Both the position numbers and the translations under genes were made by a program. The notes beneath the pieces were generated by a model. It saw nothing but the letters and a program-made list of their open reading frames with translations, searched no databases and was not told the origin of the DNA. Below, in pieces: positions 1-9,206 of a stretch of 47,335 bases of DNA. This stretch comes from an uncultured Spirochaetaceae bacterium. Its GTDB lineage: Bacteria; Spirochaetota; Spirochaetia; Sphaerochaetales; Sphaerochaetaceae. How positions within the stretch are numbered: the stretch's first letter is position 1; each line of letters opens with the position of its first letter. The DNA lies in assembly GCA_944389065.1 (NCBI GenBank), contig CALXKZ010000048.1:1-47335 (forward strand). The letters run 5' to 3'.

Positions 1-606
1 CTTAACTTCTATAAATTTACCACAGAGAAGTAAACTATCACAATGATAATTATTATCAAATTGTGGTAAATATGTATGGATTATCCTTCCAAAATCCTTC
101 CAGTCTAGAATCAGATTCGATTTGGAGGTTGACGTATCTTTATGTGTAATAAAGAATTAACTAGCAAGGCGGATAATAAGAATAGAAATAGTCGTATGAG
201 TGGGAATAGTGTTAATCTAATATAATTCTTTGTAAATTGAAGAATTAAAATTCAATTTGATCACGGTTTGATCCAAATTCGTGCAATTAATGATATTCAT
301 AAATGTTACGGTGAAAAAATTAGTTGCACGGTTTATGCATTTGGAATTCAGATTTATTATCTGCGAAATATTACATCGTTGTGATATTCTACGAATTCCT
401 TTCCTGGATATCGTTCAGTATTTGGTAGATGTATTTTCAAATTCTGAAGGAGATTTAGTCGTTTCTGCATTTCTATATATAGACTCAGAATACATGACCT
501 GTTAAGTAACTGATAATGGAAGAAGTATCTATTATTAAGTTTTAAGACAGTATTACCTAGCCGCATGACATGTTATGATTTATGCAATACGGAGATCGTT
601 GTATTC
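1..606. other. A+T-rich region without a convincing gene, upstream of the Avs-like gene
   Basis: About 600 bases with no reading frame that resembles a protein. The longest candidate (281-505, 74 codons) has no ribosome binding site and an amino-acid make-up typical of chance translation. The stretch is rich in inverted repeats: 15-24 with 62-71, 44-49 with 53-58, and 234-241 with 251-258. A 7-base direct repeat TTTGATC lies at 256-262 and 267-273. It may hold the promoter and control sites of the following defence gene, or the 3' region of a gene to the left. Confidence 0.5.
15..71. repeat. Nested perfect inverted repeats
   Basis: ATTTACCACA at 15-24 is exactly matched in inverse at 62-71 (TGTGGTAAAT). 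Inside this pair sits a second inverted repeat, TGATAA (44-49) and TTATCA (53-58), with a 3-base centre. The arrangement could form a two-part hairpin in RNA or be a pair of protein-binding half sites. There is no T-run after it, so a simple terminator is unlikely. Confidence 0.55.
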
Positions 607-3600
607 ATGATTGGGACACATTTGAGTTGGTCAAAATTCGAAGTAGCAGCTTCTGCGGATGGGAAGAGCAATGAATTTCGGTTTGAATCTTTATGCCGTC
701 AACTTTTCGCAAATGAATTTGTAGAAAAAGAATCCTATCAGAGGTTCCTTCAATCAGTTGTCAATAATCCAGGAATTGAATCAGAACCAATCTACAACAA
801 AAAAGAAAAGATATGGATTGGATTTCAGGCGAAATACTTCTCCAAGTATATTAACTATGATTCAATTTTGAACTCATGCAGAAAAGCTGTCACACACTAC
901 AAAGGCAAATTGGATAAACTTATCCTCTTCTGCAATCTTCAACCATCTCCAAAATCTAAAACATTCAAAGAGGCAGAAAAACTTCTCAGATTCAACAACA
1001 TGACACTAACTTCCATCGCAGGAGAGACGATCCTTGATCTTGTTAGGAAATACGACAAGCTTAAGGAGTATTATTTCGGACAGTCACTGATATCAGATGA
1101 ATGGATGCGGGAACATGATAAGGATATGATAGAACTACTGGGGAATCGCTTCGAAGCGGGGCTTAACGTTAGCACAGAATCGGAAGCCTTGCTGTCATTA
1201 TTCTCCTTAGATAACAATGCGGTAGAGTATATCAATAAAAAAAAGAAAGATCTTCTGTCCAGAATCGATTCAATATACTGGAAGTCACATGCGCATTATA
1301 AATATCTCACCAGATTGTATAATGCCACAGAAAATCTTTCTGACGTGCATGCAGATAATATTCCTGTCGCCTTCGAATGGTATGAATCGGTCAAACAGGA
1401 AGTCATGGTAGATATAGATAAAATCATAACAGAGAAAGCTGGGTTTGAACAGAAGAACAAAGATTTGTCAGATAAGAACAAGAATGATACATCGGACCGA
1501 AGTTGGTACCAAGAATACGACAGTATATACGACATAATCAAAAAGCTTGAAGAGCTTGTTCAACTACCAGATCTCCTTCGATTCTCAGATACGGAGAAAG
1601 GTCTGATAACAGGTAAAGTCCTTGCCGTTTCAGGAGAAGCCGGAACAGGAAAATCACACTTGTTCGCACACGAGACGAAGTCTCTTTTGGATGAAGAGCG
1701 GAGTCCACTGTTTCTTCTTGCTGGGATGTATTCATCGAATAGTCCTATACAAAAACAGATAATGGAAAATTGCGGGCTTGATTTTACATTCAGTGAAATG
1801 ATTGGTATTCTTGAGATGAAAGGTGCAGAAAAGCGTAGGCCGATAATGCTCTTCATCGATGCACTCAACGAGACTACAGCCAGAAGCCTTTGGGCGACGC
1901 AGCTGTCTGTGATAGTATCTCAGATTAAAAAATGTTCATTCGTTAGGCTTGCTTTCTCCTTTAGGCCAGAATATAGCGAAGAAATTCTTAGCGAAAACAT
2001 GCGAAAAAGCATAGTCAACGGAGAAATTCGCCACTTCAGGCACGACGGATTCAAAGACATCTCAATCAAAGCAGCAAGAGAATTTTTTAATTATTACAAT
2101 ATACCATTCGGACTATGCGAGTTCTTCCAGCCAAATATGGACAACCCCCTTTTTTTAAAACTGTACTGTAAGACTTATGAAGGAGATGAGGTTTCCTTGC
2201 CTGATCTTTATAACAGGCTAATATACAGGGCAAGTGAAAATATATGGAAGAACATGTCCAATCATCTTTATTTACTAGGGTATTCCAAATCAGACAACCT
2301 TTTACAACCATTGATATATGAACTCTCGAAATGGTTTGTATCTAACTCAAAGAGAATAATTTCTCGAAAAGAGATACTCACTCTGAACTATTGGCAGGAA
2401 TATAAAGTAAACCCACTACCATTTCTCAAGAGAATTATTGAAGAGGGGATTTTCATCACTTTTCCCAGCAAAGCGAGAGGAGAAACCGAAGATTATTATA
2501 GCTTCGCATTCGACCAGATGAATGATTACTTTATTGCGAAAGAAATTGTGATATCTTCGCAATCAGAAGAAGAAATCAGAGCGAAGATACTAAAGGATAT
2601 TTCGTTATTTAAAGCCAAAGCCATCAATCTAGCATCATGCGACCTGTTCATCAACATTTGTGCTCTTTATGCAGAAGTATACGGCAAAGAATGTATTGAT
2701 ATTCTGGATGATGTAGACGATGGAAACAAAGACTATATCATCAACCAATACATCCTTTCATTCAAATGGAGGCGGAAAGAGGCAATCAGAAATGATGAGT
2801 TCTTGTATTTACTGCAGAAATATCATCCCTTATGCAGGACAGTATATGATGTACTCATCCACAACAGCGTAAAATGCAAACATCCTCTCAATGCAGAATT
2901 CCTTCATTCCATGCTGCAACCTCTTCCACTAAATAAGAGAGATTATATATGGACTTCAGAGATAAACCTACTTGAAGAAACAAGTCCAAGGGTCCTTGAT
3001 CTCATTGAACTGTATGATTCGGGAGATAAGCTGGAGGGCATTGGAAGCGACCAGACCTCGCTTCTTCTTGTATTGCTAAGTTGGCTTCTTACTGCAACGA
3101 ATCGAGAACTCAGGGACCGGGCATCAAAATCCATGATCGAGATCCTCAAAGTCGATTTCAATCTCTGCCTGCCTCTCCTTATAAAGTTTGAAAGTGTCAA
3201 CGACCCATACATCATACAGAGACTTTATGGTATTGTCTTTGGTGCGTGTAGTAAGCGTATAGAACCTCATACACAGGAGTTCCAGAAACTGACAGAGTAC
3301 ATCTATTTGGCTATCTTCTCAAAAGATGAGGTATACCCAGACATATTACTTAGAGATTACGCTCGGCTCACGATAGAGCTTTTCCTGACGGATAATCCAG
3401 AATACTCCGGCCCAATAGATAAAACCAGAATAGCTCCACCTTATCGGTCAGCACCGATTCCCATGATTGATGAAGATTTCTCTAAAGATAGTTTTTCAGA
3501 AGAGCACTATGGTTCATCCCATATCAAGAATTCAATGAAAGTGGAAGAGTTTGGGTGGTATGGAGATTTCGGAAGATATGTATTTGAAAGGGCACTTAAG

Positions 3601-4782
3601 CAGTTTGATGTCAATATCATTAACCTATATAATTACGCCATTGTATTCATTCGTGATGAATTGGGATATAAAGATTTTCTATTCAATGATATCGATAGGA
3701 AAACAACTTTCATTTCATCAAGGTCATCAAATCGAATCGAGAGAATAGGCAAGAAGTATCAGTGGATTGCATTCTACAACATTCTTGCCAGAGTCGCTGA
3801 TAATTGTCCGATGATAAGTTCAGGGCGCTCGGATCATAATAAGAATAGCCCAAAATATGAAGGTCCATGGAATCCATATGTAAGGGATTTCGATCCGACG
3901 CTCAACGAACATTTCCTTTCGAGTAAGGATATGCCACTATTTGATGAGCTTGAGAATTACTTTAAGCGATCTAAAGTCGACAGTTTCAACAATGACATTT
4001 CCAATCAGGAATGGTTGGAAACATCAGGGTTTTTCTTAGAGAAGCTAGGTAGCAATTTCATACAGAAGGATGAGTGTGAGAATTGCTGGGTTATACTGGA
4101 TGGATATTTCGATCCAGGACGTGATAGCCACATCCAGAATATACATACGCAATGGGCCTTGTTACACGCTTTTTTCATTTCCAGAGAAGCCTTCTCTTTT
4201 CTATCAAAGAACTCCAATTGGAAAAGGAGTTTTCCTTGGAGTATTCTGCATCAATATGAGAATTATACACTCTTCAATAGGGAGTATCCGTGGTCTCTCT
4301 CATGCAAGGAACTGAGCAAAAGCGAATGGGAGAGTGAATTATTTGACATGGAAACAGCTGAGGGACAGAAGAGGCAAATCGAATTCAAAGGATTTCTTCA
4401 TGCAACAGATAAATTCGCTTGGGAAGAAGAATATGATTATTCCAAGAAAGAAAGAATTGATTGGGGAATGCCATGTACTGAATTGGTCAAAGTACTTGAA
4501 TTGCATCGTGAAGAATGCGATTGTGCATTCTACGACAAAGAGCATCAGCTTGCTGCATTCGACTTGCGATTTACGCATCATTGTGAGGCGATTGCACTAC
4601 GCCAGGATTTGCTGAATGAATTCTTGAAGAAAACAGGAATGAAACTGGTTTGGTTCGTCCAGGCGGAAAAGAGTATCCAGAACGAAGAGACTCATATCAA
4701 TGGAAAATACAATGAAATGATTGGATTCTATTTTTATAGAAGGAAAAAGATCATAGGAGAAATATGTTTCATGGGAGAATAG
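607..4782 (+). CDS. Avs-like STAND NTPase with N-terminal PD-(D/E)XK nuclease domain
   Basis: A very large protein (1,391 residues from ATG 607) built like anti-phage STAND ATPases. Counting from the upstream ATG at 565, the N-terminal ~170 residues resemble an Mrr/Cap4-type nuclease: an acidic residue near 72-74 followed by a Q-A-K triplet near 88-90 in a beta-strand context (WIGFQAKYF). A Walker A loop GEAGTGKS is at about 357-364 and a NACHT/STAND-type Walker B (LFIDALNE) near 430, followed by an arginine-containing SFRPEY segment. The remaining ~900 residues look alpha-helical and repeat-like, as expected of a sensor that binds a phage protein. I prefer ATG 607 because GGAG lies 12 bases upstream; ATG 565 has no such site. 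The family role is inferred: binding of a viral trigger, oligomerisation and DNA cleavage. The exact Avs subtype is not determined. Confidence 0.75.
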   Translation: MIGTHLSWSKFEVAASADGKSNEFRFESLCRQLFANEFVEKESYQRFLQSVVNNPGIESEPIYNKKEKIWIGFQAKYFSKYINYDSILNSCRKAVTHYKGKLDKLILFCNLQPSPKSKTFKEAEKLLRFNNMTLTSIAGETILDLVRKYDKLKEYYFGQSLISDEWMREHDKDMIELLGNRFEAGLNVSTESEALLSLFSLDNNAVEYINKKKKDLLSRIDSIYWKSHAHYKYLTRLYNATENLSDVHADNIPVAFEWYESVKQEVMVDIDKIITEKAGFEQKNKDLSDKNKNDTSDRSWYQEYDSIYDIIKKLEELVQLPDLLRFSDTEKGLITGKVLAVSGEAGTGKSHLFAHETKSLLDEERSPLFLLAGMYSSNSPIQKQIMENCGLDFTFSEMIGILEMKGAEKRRPIMLFIDALNETTARSLWATQLSVIVSQIKKCSFVRLAFSFRPEYSEEILSENMRKSIVNGEIRHFRHDGFKDISIKAAREFFNYYNIPFGLCEFFQPNMDNPLFLKLYCKTYEGDEVSLPDLYNRLIYRASENIWKNMSNHLYLLGYSKSDNLLQPLIYELSKWFVSNSKRIISRKEILTLNYWQEYKVNPLPFLKRIIEEGIFITFPSKARGETEDYYSFAFDQMNDYFIAKEIVISSQSEEEIRAKILKDISLFKAKAINLASCDLFINICALYAEVYGKECIDILDDVDDGNKDYIINQYILSFKWRRKEAIRNDEFLYLLQKYHPLCRTVYDVLIHNSVKCKHPLNAEFLHSMLQPLPLNKRDYIWTSEINLLEETSPRVLDLIELYDSGDKLEGIGSDQTSLLLVLLSWLLTATNRELRDRASKSMIEILKVDFNLCLPLLIKFESVNDPYIIQRLYGIVFGACSKRIEPHTQEFQKLTEYIYLAIFSKDEVYPDILLRDYARLTIELFLTDNPEYSGPIDKTRIAPPYRSAPIPMIDEDFSKDSFSEEHYGSSHIKNSMKVEEFGWYGDFGRYVFERALKQFDVNIINLYNYAIVFIRDELGYKDFLFNDIDRKTTFISSRSSNRIERIGKKYQWIAFYNILARVADNCPMISSGRSDHNKNSPKYEGPWNPYVRDFDPTLNEHFLSSKDMPLFDELENYFKRSKVDSFNNDISNQEWLETSGFFLEKLGSNFIQKDECENCWVILDGYFDPGRDSHIQNIHTQWALLHAFFISREAFSFLSKNSNWKRSFPWSILHQYENYTLFNREYPWSLSCKELSKSEWESELFDMETAEGQKRQIEFKGFLHATDKFAWEEEYDYSKKERIDWGMPCTELVKVLELHREECDCAFYDKEHQLAAFDLRFTHHCEAIALRQDLLNEFLKKTGMKLVWFVQAEKSIQNEETHINGKYNEMIGFYFYRRKKIIGEICFMGE

Positions 4783-5059
4783 ACATTAGAGTTAAAGATT
4801 GAATTTATCTTGCTCGATTGTATGACGAGTTTTTGACGGATAAAATATAAAGAATTAGATAAAGGGGCTGTGACGAAGGTCGTTGGAGGCACTTCTTTCA
4901 GATGAATCATACACCGGATTCCATTCATTGATTTCTCTGATGATTAAAAAGCGTGTACGTCTTGAACAGGAAGCTTTCCTTGAATGAGATTCCTGTATGC
5001 TTGTACTAGTCAATAAAGCACTGAAATTAAATTCATTGAAATAAGATACAATGCATATA

Positions 5060-5528
5060 AATCCACTCATTTCGAATGCATTCAGTATGCAGGGGTGTAG
5101 AGAAGTTCGGGACGGGTATTCCGAAGATGCTGAACGCTTGCAAGGCAGGTGGAAATCCGGAACCGGAATACAGGATCTATGAGAAAAGCATTTCCCTTGT
5201 TCTTAGACCTTCTGAGAAATACATGCTGCTTGTAGATCAACTGTATGGAAGGAACATTAATGACATTAAGCAAAATACAAGTGTCGGGAAGGATGTCGGG
5301 AAGGATGATGTGTTATTGTTCAAAGAATCATAAAAAGGTTCTGGGATTCGGCGTAATGCAATACTTGATTTGATTAGGGGTAATTCATCCATAACTATTC
5401 CGGAAATCGCAATTATACAAAAGGTTTCTACTCGCACAATTGAAAGAGATCTGGATTGGTTGAAGGATAGGGGAATCATTGTCAGGGAAGGATCTCGGTC
5501 CGATGGGAGGTGGATCATTGTCGGGTAG
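5060..5528 (+). pseudogene. Decayed C-terminal part of an AlbA_2/Schlafen-type ATP-binding regulator
   Basis: Reading across frames gives the familiar C-terminal layout of AlbA_2-domain (RecG-like, AAA_4) regulators. The NPLISNAF motif is read from 5060; a frame change near 5092 leads into VEKFGTGIPKM and the NPEPEY element (from 5076 in the new frame). A TAA at 5331-5333 then interrupts the frame. The same frame continues after the stop as a winged-helix domain with ISTRTIERDLDWL-like helix content (about 5349-5528), ending with the usual W-x-I-x-G tail and TAG. At least one frameshift and one nonsense codon therefore separate pieces of a once-continuous gene. The 280 bases before it (4783-5059) hold no recognisable N-terminal half. 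It is a remnant within the defence block and probably non-functional, though the winged-helix piece could in principle be made alone. Confidence 0.75.
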
Positions 5529-5699
5529 ACAATTGTTTGCCCATGATCTGCCCCCTAAAATTCTTGAAACGTTTGGGATAGATGAGACTAATGAGAGATA
5601 TATAGCAGTTATATGAGATAAGGTGGCACATTTTGCTGCATTTTGAGTATGTAGTTCATTTTGATTCTGTTTCTATGATTTTGGTGATATCCTGGCCTT

Positions 5700-6656
5700 A
5701 TGAATGGGATGGCAGAGAAACAGCAAGGTGTATCGTTTAGGTTGCAAAGGAGCCTTAAGATTGGCAACAAATATACAATCAATGATATTGCCCCTATTCT
5801 GGGGGTTGATCCAGGTGCTTTGAAGCAAACTGGCGTCTTTAAAGGAAGAGGCAGTGATGCTTTTATAATCCTTGTTACCCTTCATAAAAGATCAGATACC
5901 ACACAATACATGGATATTCTTAACGAAGAATCAGCCTGTTTATTCTGGGAGGGACAGACAAACAAAAGAATAGCTGAAGATGCATTCAGCAATGGCTTGG
6001 ATTGTCATGTTTTCATTCGGGAATTTGCAGGTAATCCATATGTGTATTATGGCCGAGCACTTGTTATCCGTTCTCATATCAATAATCCTGGTATACCTTC
6101 TCAGTTCTTTTTGGATCTTCCAGATTTTGCAGCTTGGCAGGAATGTATGAGAACCTCGACTATAGAATTCAAGGAAACAACGGCCGGCTCGTTTTGCAAT
6201 ACCGAAAAACAGAGGATACAGACAATACGGACAAAACAACAGAATTTCAGAGATGGTGCAATAAAACTATGGAATGGTAAATGCGCTGTCACAGGTGTTG
6301 ATGATACTTCCTGGTTGGTTGCGAGTCATATTAAACCATGGCGAGAATCTAATTCCTTGGAAAGAATTGATCCTAAGAATTCATTATTGCTTTCTCCGAA
6401 TTATGACAAACTGTTTGATAGGGGTGTTATTTCGTTCAATCCTGATAATGGCCGGATAATATTGCCGGAGACACAGACATATCAGCTTTGGAAGAATCTT
6501 GAACGGTTAGGTATTGATGATGAAAAGCACCTTGAGTATGTACCTGATGGTACAGAGAAATATCTTGATTACCATAGAAACAGGATTTTTGGATATAAAC
6601 CTTCTCCTGACTTCGATGTGAATACTTTGCTTATGGAAATGCTCTCTGTTTGCTGA
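5700..6656 (+). CDS. DUF3427-like / HNH endonuclease (probable restriction nuclease)
   Basis: This 318-residue protein has two parts. Residues ~10-140 resemble the DUF3427 domain, otherwise seen at the C-terminus of some restriction helicases: a YMDILNE segment, a FWEGQTNKR stretch in place of the usual WxSQN, and an FIRE...YYGRA strand pair. Residues ~190-250 form an HNH domain of the HNH_2 type, with C195, the SHIKPW motif (H210), N227, then D236 and D240 in NYDKLFDRG. Proteins of this build are thought to recognise modified or foreign DNA through the first domain and cut it with the HNH domain; that role is inferred. The start is uncertain: ATG 5700 and ATG 5709 lack a strong ribosome binding site. 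A DUF2075 nuclease-helicase follows 50 bases downstream on the same strand, so the two may be co-transcribed. Confidence 0.75.
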   Translation: MNGMAEKQQGVSFRLQRSLKIGNKYTINDIAPILGVDPGALKQTGVFKGRGSDAFIILVTLHKRSDTTQYMDILNEESACLFWEGQTNKRIAEDAFSNGLDCHVFIREFAGNPYVYYGRALVIRSHINNPGIPSQFFLDLPDFAAWQECMRTSTIEFKETTAGSFCNTEKQRIQTIRTKQQNFRDGAIKLWNGKCAVTGVDDTSWLVASHIKPWRESNSLERIDPKNSLLLSPNYDKLFDRGVISFNPDNGRIILPETQTYQLWKNLERLGIDDEKHLEYVPDGTEKYLDYHRNRIFGYKPSPDFDVNTLLMEMLSVC

Positions 6657-6706
6657 AGATATACGTATTATCCTGTACAATGGATTGAGTTTATGGATGA
6701 AGCTGT

Positions 6707-8659
6707 ATGATTATCTACCAATCAAGCAAGAAGGAATTTGTTGATAATACCCTCAATCCGCATGATAGGAATAGAGGCATAGCGGATATCATCAGGGTTG
6801 AGTTCGAGAAGAGAATCGGCAAGGTCCATGATGCTGAGTATCATGCATGGAAGAATTCACTCCGTCATATGGCTACTGTTGTTGATACCTCTACTATCCA
6901 TGATGATGCAACGGTATGCATTGAATACAGATTGCCACACCAGAATTCCAGAATAGATTTCATCATCGCCGGCAAGGATAGCTGTGGTAATGAGAATGTC
7001 GTGATAGTGGAACTCAAGCAGTGGTCTTCTGTTACAACTTTGGCTGATGCAGATCTTGTACGTACTGTAATCAATGGGGGAGAACGCAATGTTCCTCATC
7101 CATCGTATCAGGCCTGGTCATATGCCATAACGCTGCAGGAATACAATGAATGCGTACAGAACGATGGGGTGCTGCTTTATCCATGCGCATTCCTTCATAA
7201 CTATGCGCCGATGCATGATGATCCTGTATTGAATAAAGCCATTTTCCGAGAAATCGATAAAGCTCCTGTTTTTACAGGATATGATGCCTTGAAGCTTAGA
7301 GAATTCATAGCAGATAAGGTATCTACTCCTGATGATGGGAATGTCATGCTGCGTATCGATTATGGGAAGATCCGTCCCTCAAAGTCATTGCAGGATGTTT
7401 TGGCTAGTATGCTTGATACCAGCCAGGAAAACAATGAGTTTGTGCTTATTGACTCTCAGAAGAGCATCTTCGAATTCATCATGACAATGGTCAGACGTAT
7501 GCGTAATGAGACGGATGATAAGAAAGTGTTCATAATCAGCGGAGGCCCGGGAACTGGTAAGAGCGTATTGGCAATCAACCTCCTTGCCGCAGCGATAAAG
7601 GATGGCAAGACAAGTGCATATGTGACTAAAAACAGTGCGCCCCGGAATGTCTATATGACAAAGCTTACGCAGGGAAATTACAGGAAAGCTTATGTCCAGA
7701 CTCTCTTCAAAAGCTCCGGCAGCTTTGTTGATAGCCGCTGTAATGACTTTGATGTCCTTATCGTTGATGAAGCTCATCGTCTCAATGCGAAATCAGGTTT
7801 GTTCGCAAAAGGTGAGAACCAGATAAAGGAAATCATCAATGCTTCCAGGATTTCCGTATTCTTCATTGATGAAGATCAGATTGTCACAGCCAAGGATATC
7901 GGAAGCATAGCTGAGATACAAAAGCATGCTAAGGCAATGCATGCCACGGTGTATAGAAGCCAGCTGGAATCCCAGTTCAGGTGCAATGGCTCTGATGGGT
8001 ATCTTAACTTCCTCGATGATGTCCTTGATATAGACAAGAAGGAGTATACATTCAATCCCGCAGATTATGATATCAAGGTGTACGATAATCTGAATAAGAT
8101 GTTTGAGGATATAAAGCGCTTGAATCTCAAGGATAATAAGGCCCGTATGCTGGCGGGGTACTGCTGGAACTGGATCTCTAAGGATAATCATGCGGCAGGG
8201 CCTGATATCGTGATAGAGGGTCAGCATTTCAGCGCGTATTGGAATTTCAGCGATACATCAACATGGGCAATTGATAGCAATACTGTTGATCAGATTGGCT
8301 GTATTCACACATCTCAGGGGCTGGAGTTCTCATATGTCGGTGTAATAATTGGCGATGATCTCCGCTATGAGAATGGCCAGGTAATCACAGATGCAAGCAA
8401 ACGGGCAAATACCGATGCATCCCTTCGCGGCATCAAGGCAAAAGGGGAGAATGCTGATTGGCTGAAGGATAAGATCATACGCGATACATACAAGACTCTT
8501 CTTTCTCGGGCGATGAAAGGCTGTTATGTATACTGCACTGATAAAGCACTAGCTCAGCATATAAAGGACAGGCTAAGTTTCAATCAGCATCTCTTCTATG
8601 ATTTTTCCAAGGCTGTGGATGCCGGTATGATGACAGCAGAGAAGGTGATTATCCGTTGA
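6707..8659 (+). CDS. DUF2075 superfamily 1-type helicase with N-terminal nuclease domain
   Basis: A 650-residue protein. The N-terminal ~200 residues carry a PD-(D/E)XK nuclease signature: D84 (RIDF), then E102-x-K104 in VELKQW, which is the catalytic pattern D...ExK. A DUF2075/Schlafen-like helicase core follows: Walker A GGPGTGKS at 279-286, Walker B with DEAH (D354-H357) in the strand VLIVDEAH, and a late helicase motif around HTSQGLEFSYVGVI. A final motif-VI-like segment lies near KTLLSRAMKGCYVY. DUF2075 proteins are common in prokaryotic defence islands. The nuclease and ATPase residues all look intact, so I infer an active ATP-driven DNA-processing enzyme. The ATG at 6707 has only a weak ribosome binding site. 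The gene follows the HNH endonuclease with no terminator visible between them. Confidence 0.85.
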   Translation: MIIYQSSKKEFVDNTLNPHDRNRGIADIIRVEFEKRIGKVHDAEYHAWKNSLRHMATVVDTSTIHDDATVCIEYRLPHQNSRIDFIIAGKDSCGNENVVIVELKQWSSVTTLADADLVRTVINGGERNVPHPSYQAWSYAITLQEYNECVQNDGVLLYPCAFLHNYAPMHDDPVLNKAIFREIDKAPVFTGYDALKLREFIADKVSTPDDGNVMLRIDYGKIRPSKSLQDVLASMLDTSQENNEFVLIDSQKSIFEFIMTMVRRMRNETDDKKVFIISGGPGTGKSVLAINLLAAAIKDGKTSAYVTKNSAPRNVYMTKLTQGNYRKAYVQTLFKSSGSFVDSRCNDFDVLIVDEAHRLNAKSGLFAKGENQIKEIINASRISVFFIDEDQIVTAKDIGSIAEIQKHAKAMHATVYRSQLESQFRCNGSDGYLNFLDDVLDIDKKEYTFNPADYDIKVYDNLNKMFEDIKRLNLKDNKARMLAGYCWNWISKDNHAAGPDIVIEGQHFSAYWNFSDTSTWAIDSNTVDQIGCIHTSQGLEFSYVGVIIGDDLRYENGQVITDASKRANTDASLRGIKAKGENADWLKDKIIRDTYKTLLSRAMKGCYVYCTDKALAQHIKDRLSFNQHLFYDFSKAVDAGMMTAEKVIIR

Positions 8660-9011
8660 CTGCTGTTGTTTATTCTGGTCATTGATTTGAACCGGATATC
8701 TTTTCTAAAAAAGTGGTGAAACATTTCCTCTGAATGCAATGATGGTTCGTATGATGCTTAGGAAAATCCATATAAATTCATAGTGATGCTTTAATTTATG
8801 GAGCTCTGCATTTCAGTGTGATTCATTGATTCTGATGCTTCAGTTTAATGGTGAAGCACAACTATCAATTTCTCTGAAATTCCTAATGGTTTTCCGGGAG
8901 CCGATTATTTTTAACGATATATTGATGGCTTGAGAGTTTTGATAGTATTATCTGAATGTGTCGGGGAGTAGAATTTCCTTGGATAAATTTGGGATATAAG
9001 GAGGTATTGCC
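8660..9011. other. Intergenic region, no gene seen
   Basis: About 350 A+T-rich bases between the helicase gene and the small-protein/GNAT pair. I see no reading frame with coding character, no RNA gene and no clear terminator. Its right end holds a candidate promoter (8922-8951) and a strong AAGGAGG ribosome binding site just before the ATG at 9012. Confidence 0.6.
8922..8951 (+). promoter_or_regulatory. Candidate sigma-70 promoter of the antitoxin-like/GNAT pair
   Basis: TTGATG (8922-8927) and TATTAT (8946-8951) are separated by 18 bases and lie about 60 bases before the ATG at 9012. Both hexamers match the consensus at four or five positions. The call is based on sequence alone. Confidence 0.4.
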
Positions 9012-9206
9012 ATGGCGACAGAATCATTCAGCAGGACTTTTACTGTAAATCCAGACTGGGGTATCAAGAACCTTGAGAAAGCTATCGACAATGGATCTCC
9101 TACAGTAAAGAGGTTAAGCACTCCAGAAGCCAAAGCTAAATTCAAAGAGGCTACAACGATTACTCCAGAGATGGAGGCAAAAATCAAGGCGAGGTATGGT
9201 AAGTGA
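9012..9206 (+). CDS. Small antitoxin-like protein preceding a GNAT gene
   Basis: A 64-residue protein with a strong ribosome binding site (AAGGAGG about 7 bases before the ATG). The N-terminal SRTFTVNP segment could form a beta-strand, followed by a charged helix and a Lys-rich C-terminal helix (KIKARYGK). No clear ribbon-helix-helix or HTH signature is visible. It overlaps the downstream GNAT gene by four bases (GTGA), the usual arrangement of antitoxin and toxin. The antitoxin role is inferred from size, order and overlap, not from a recognised domain. Confidence 0.6.
   Translation: MATESFSRTFTVNPDWGIKNLEKAIDNGSPTVKRLSTPEAKAKFKEATTITPEMEAKIKARYGK

Noticed and set aside
281..505. 74-codon frame in the A+T-rich left end
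   Set aside because: No ribosome binding site, no family features, and composition like chance translation.
7793..8227. 144-codon minus-strand frame inside the DUF2075 gene
   Set aside because: It is the complement of conserved helicase coding sequence with no ribosome binding site.
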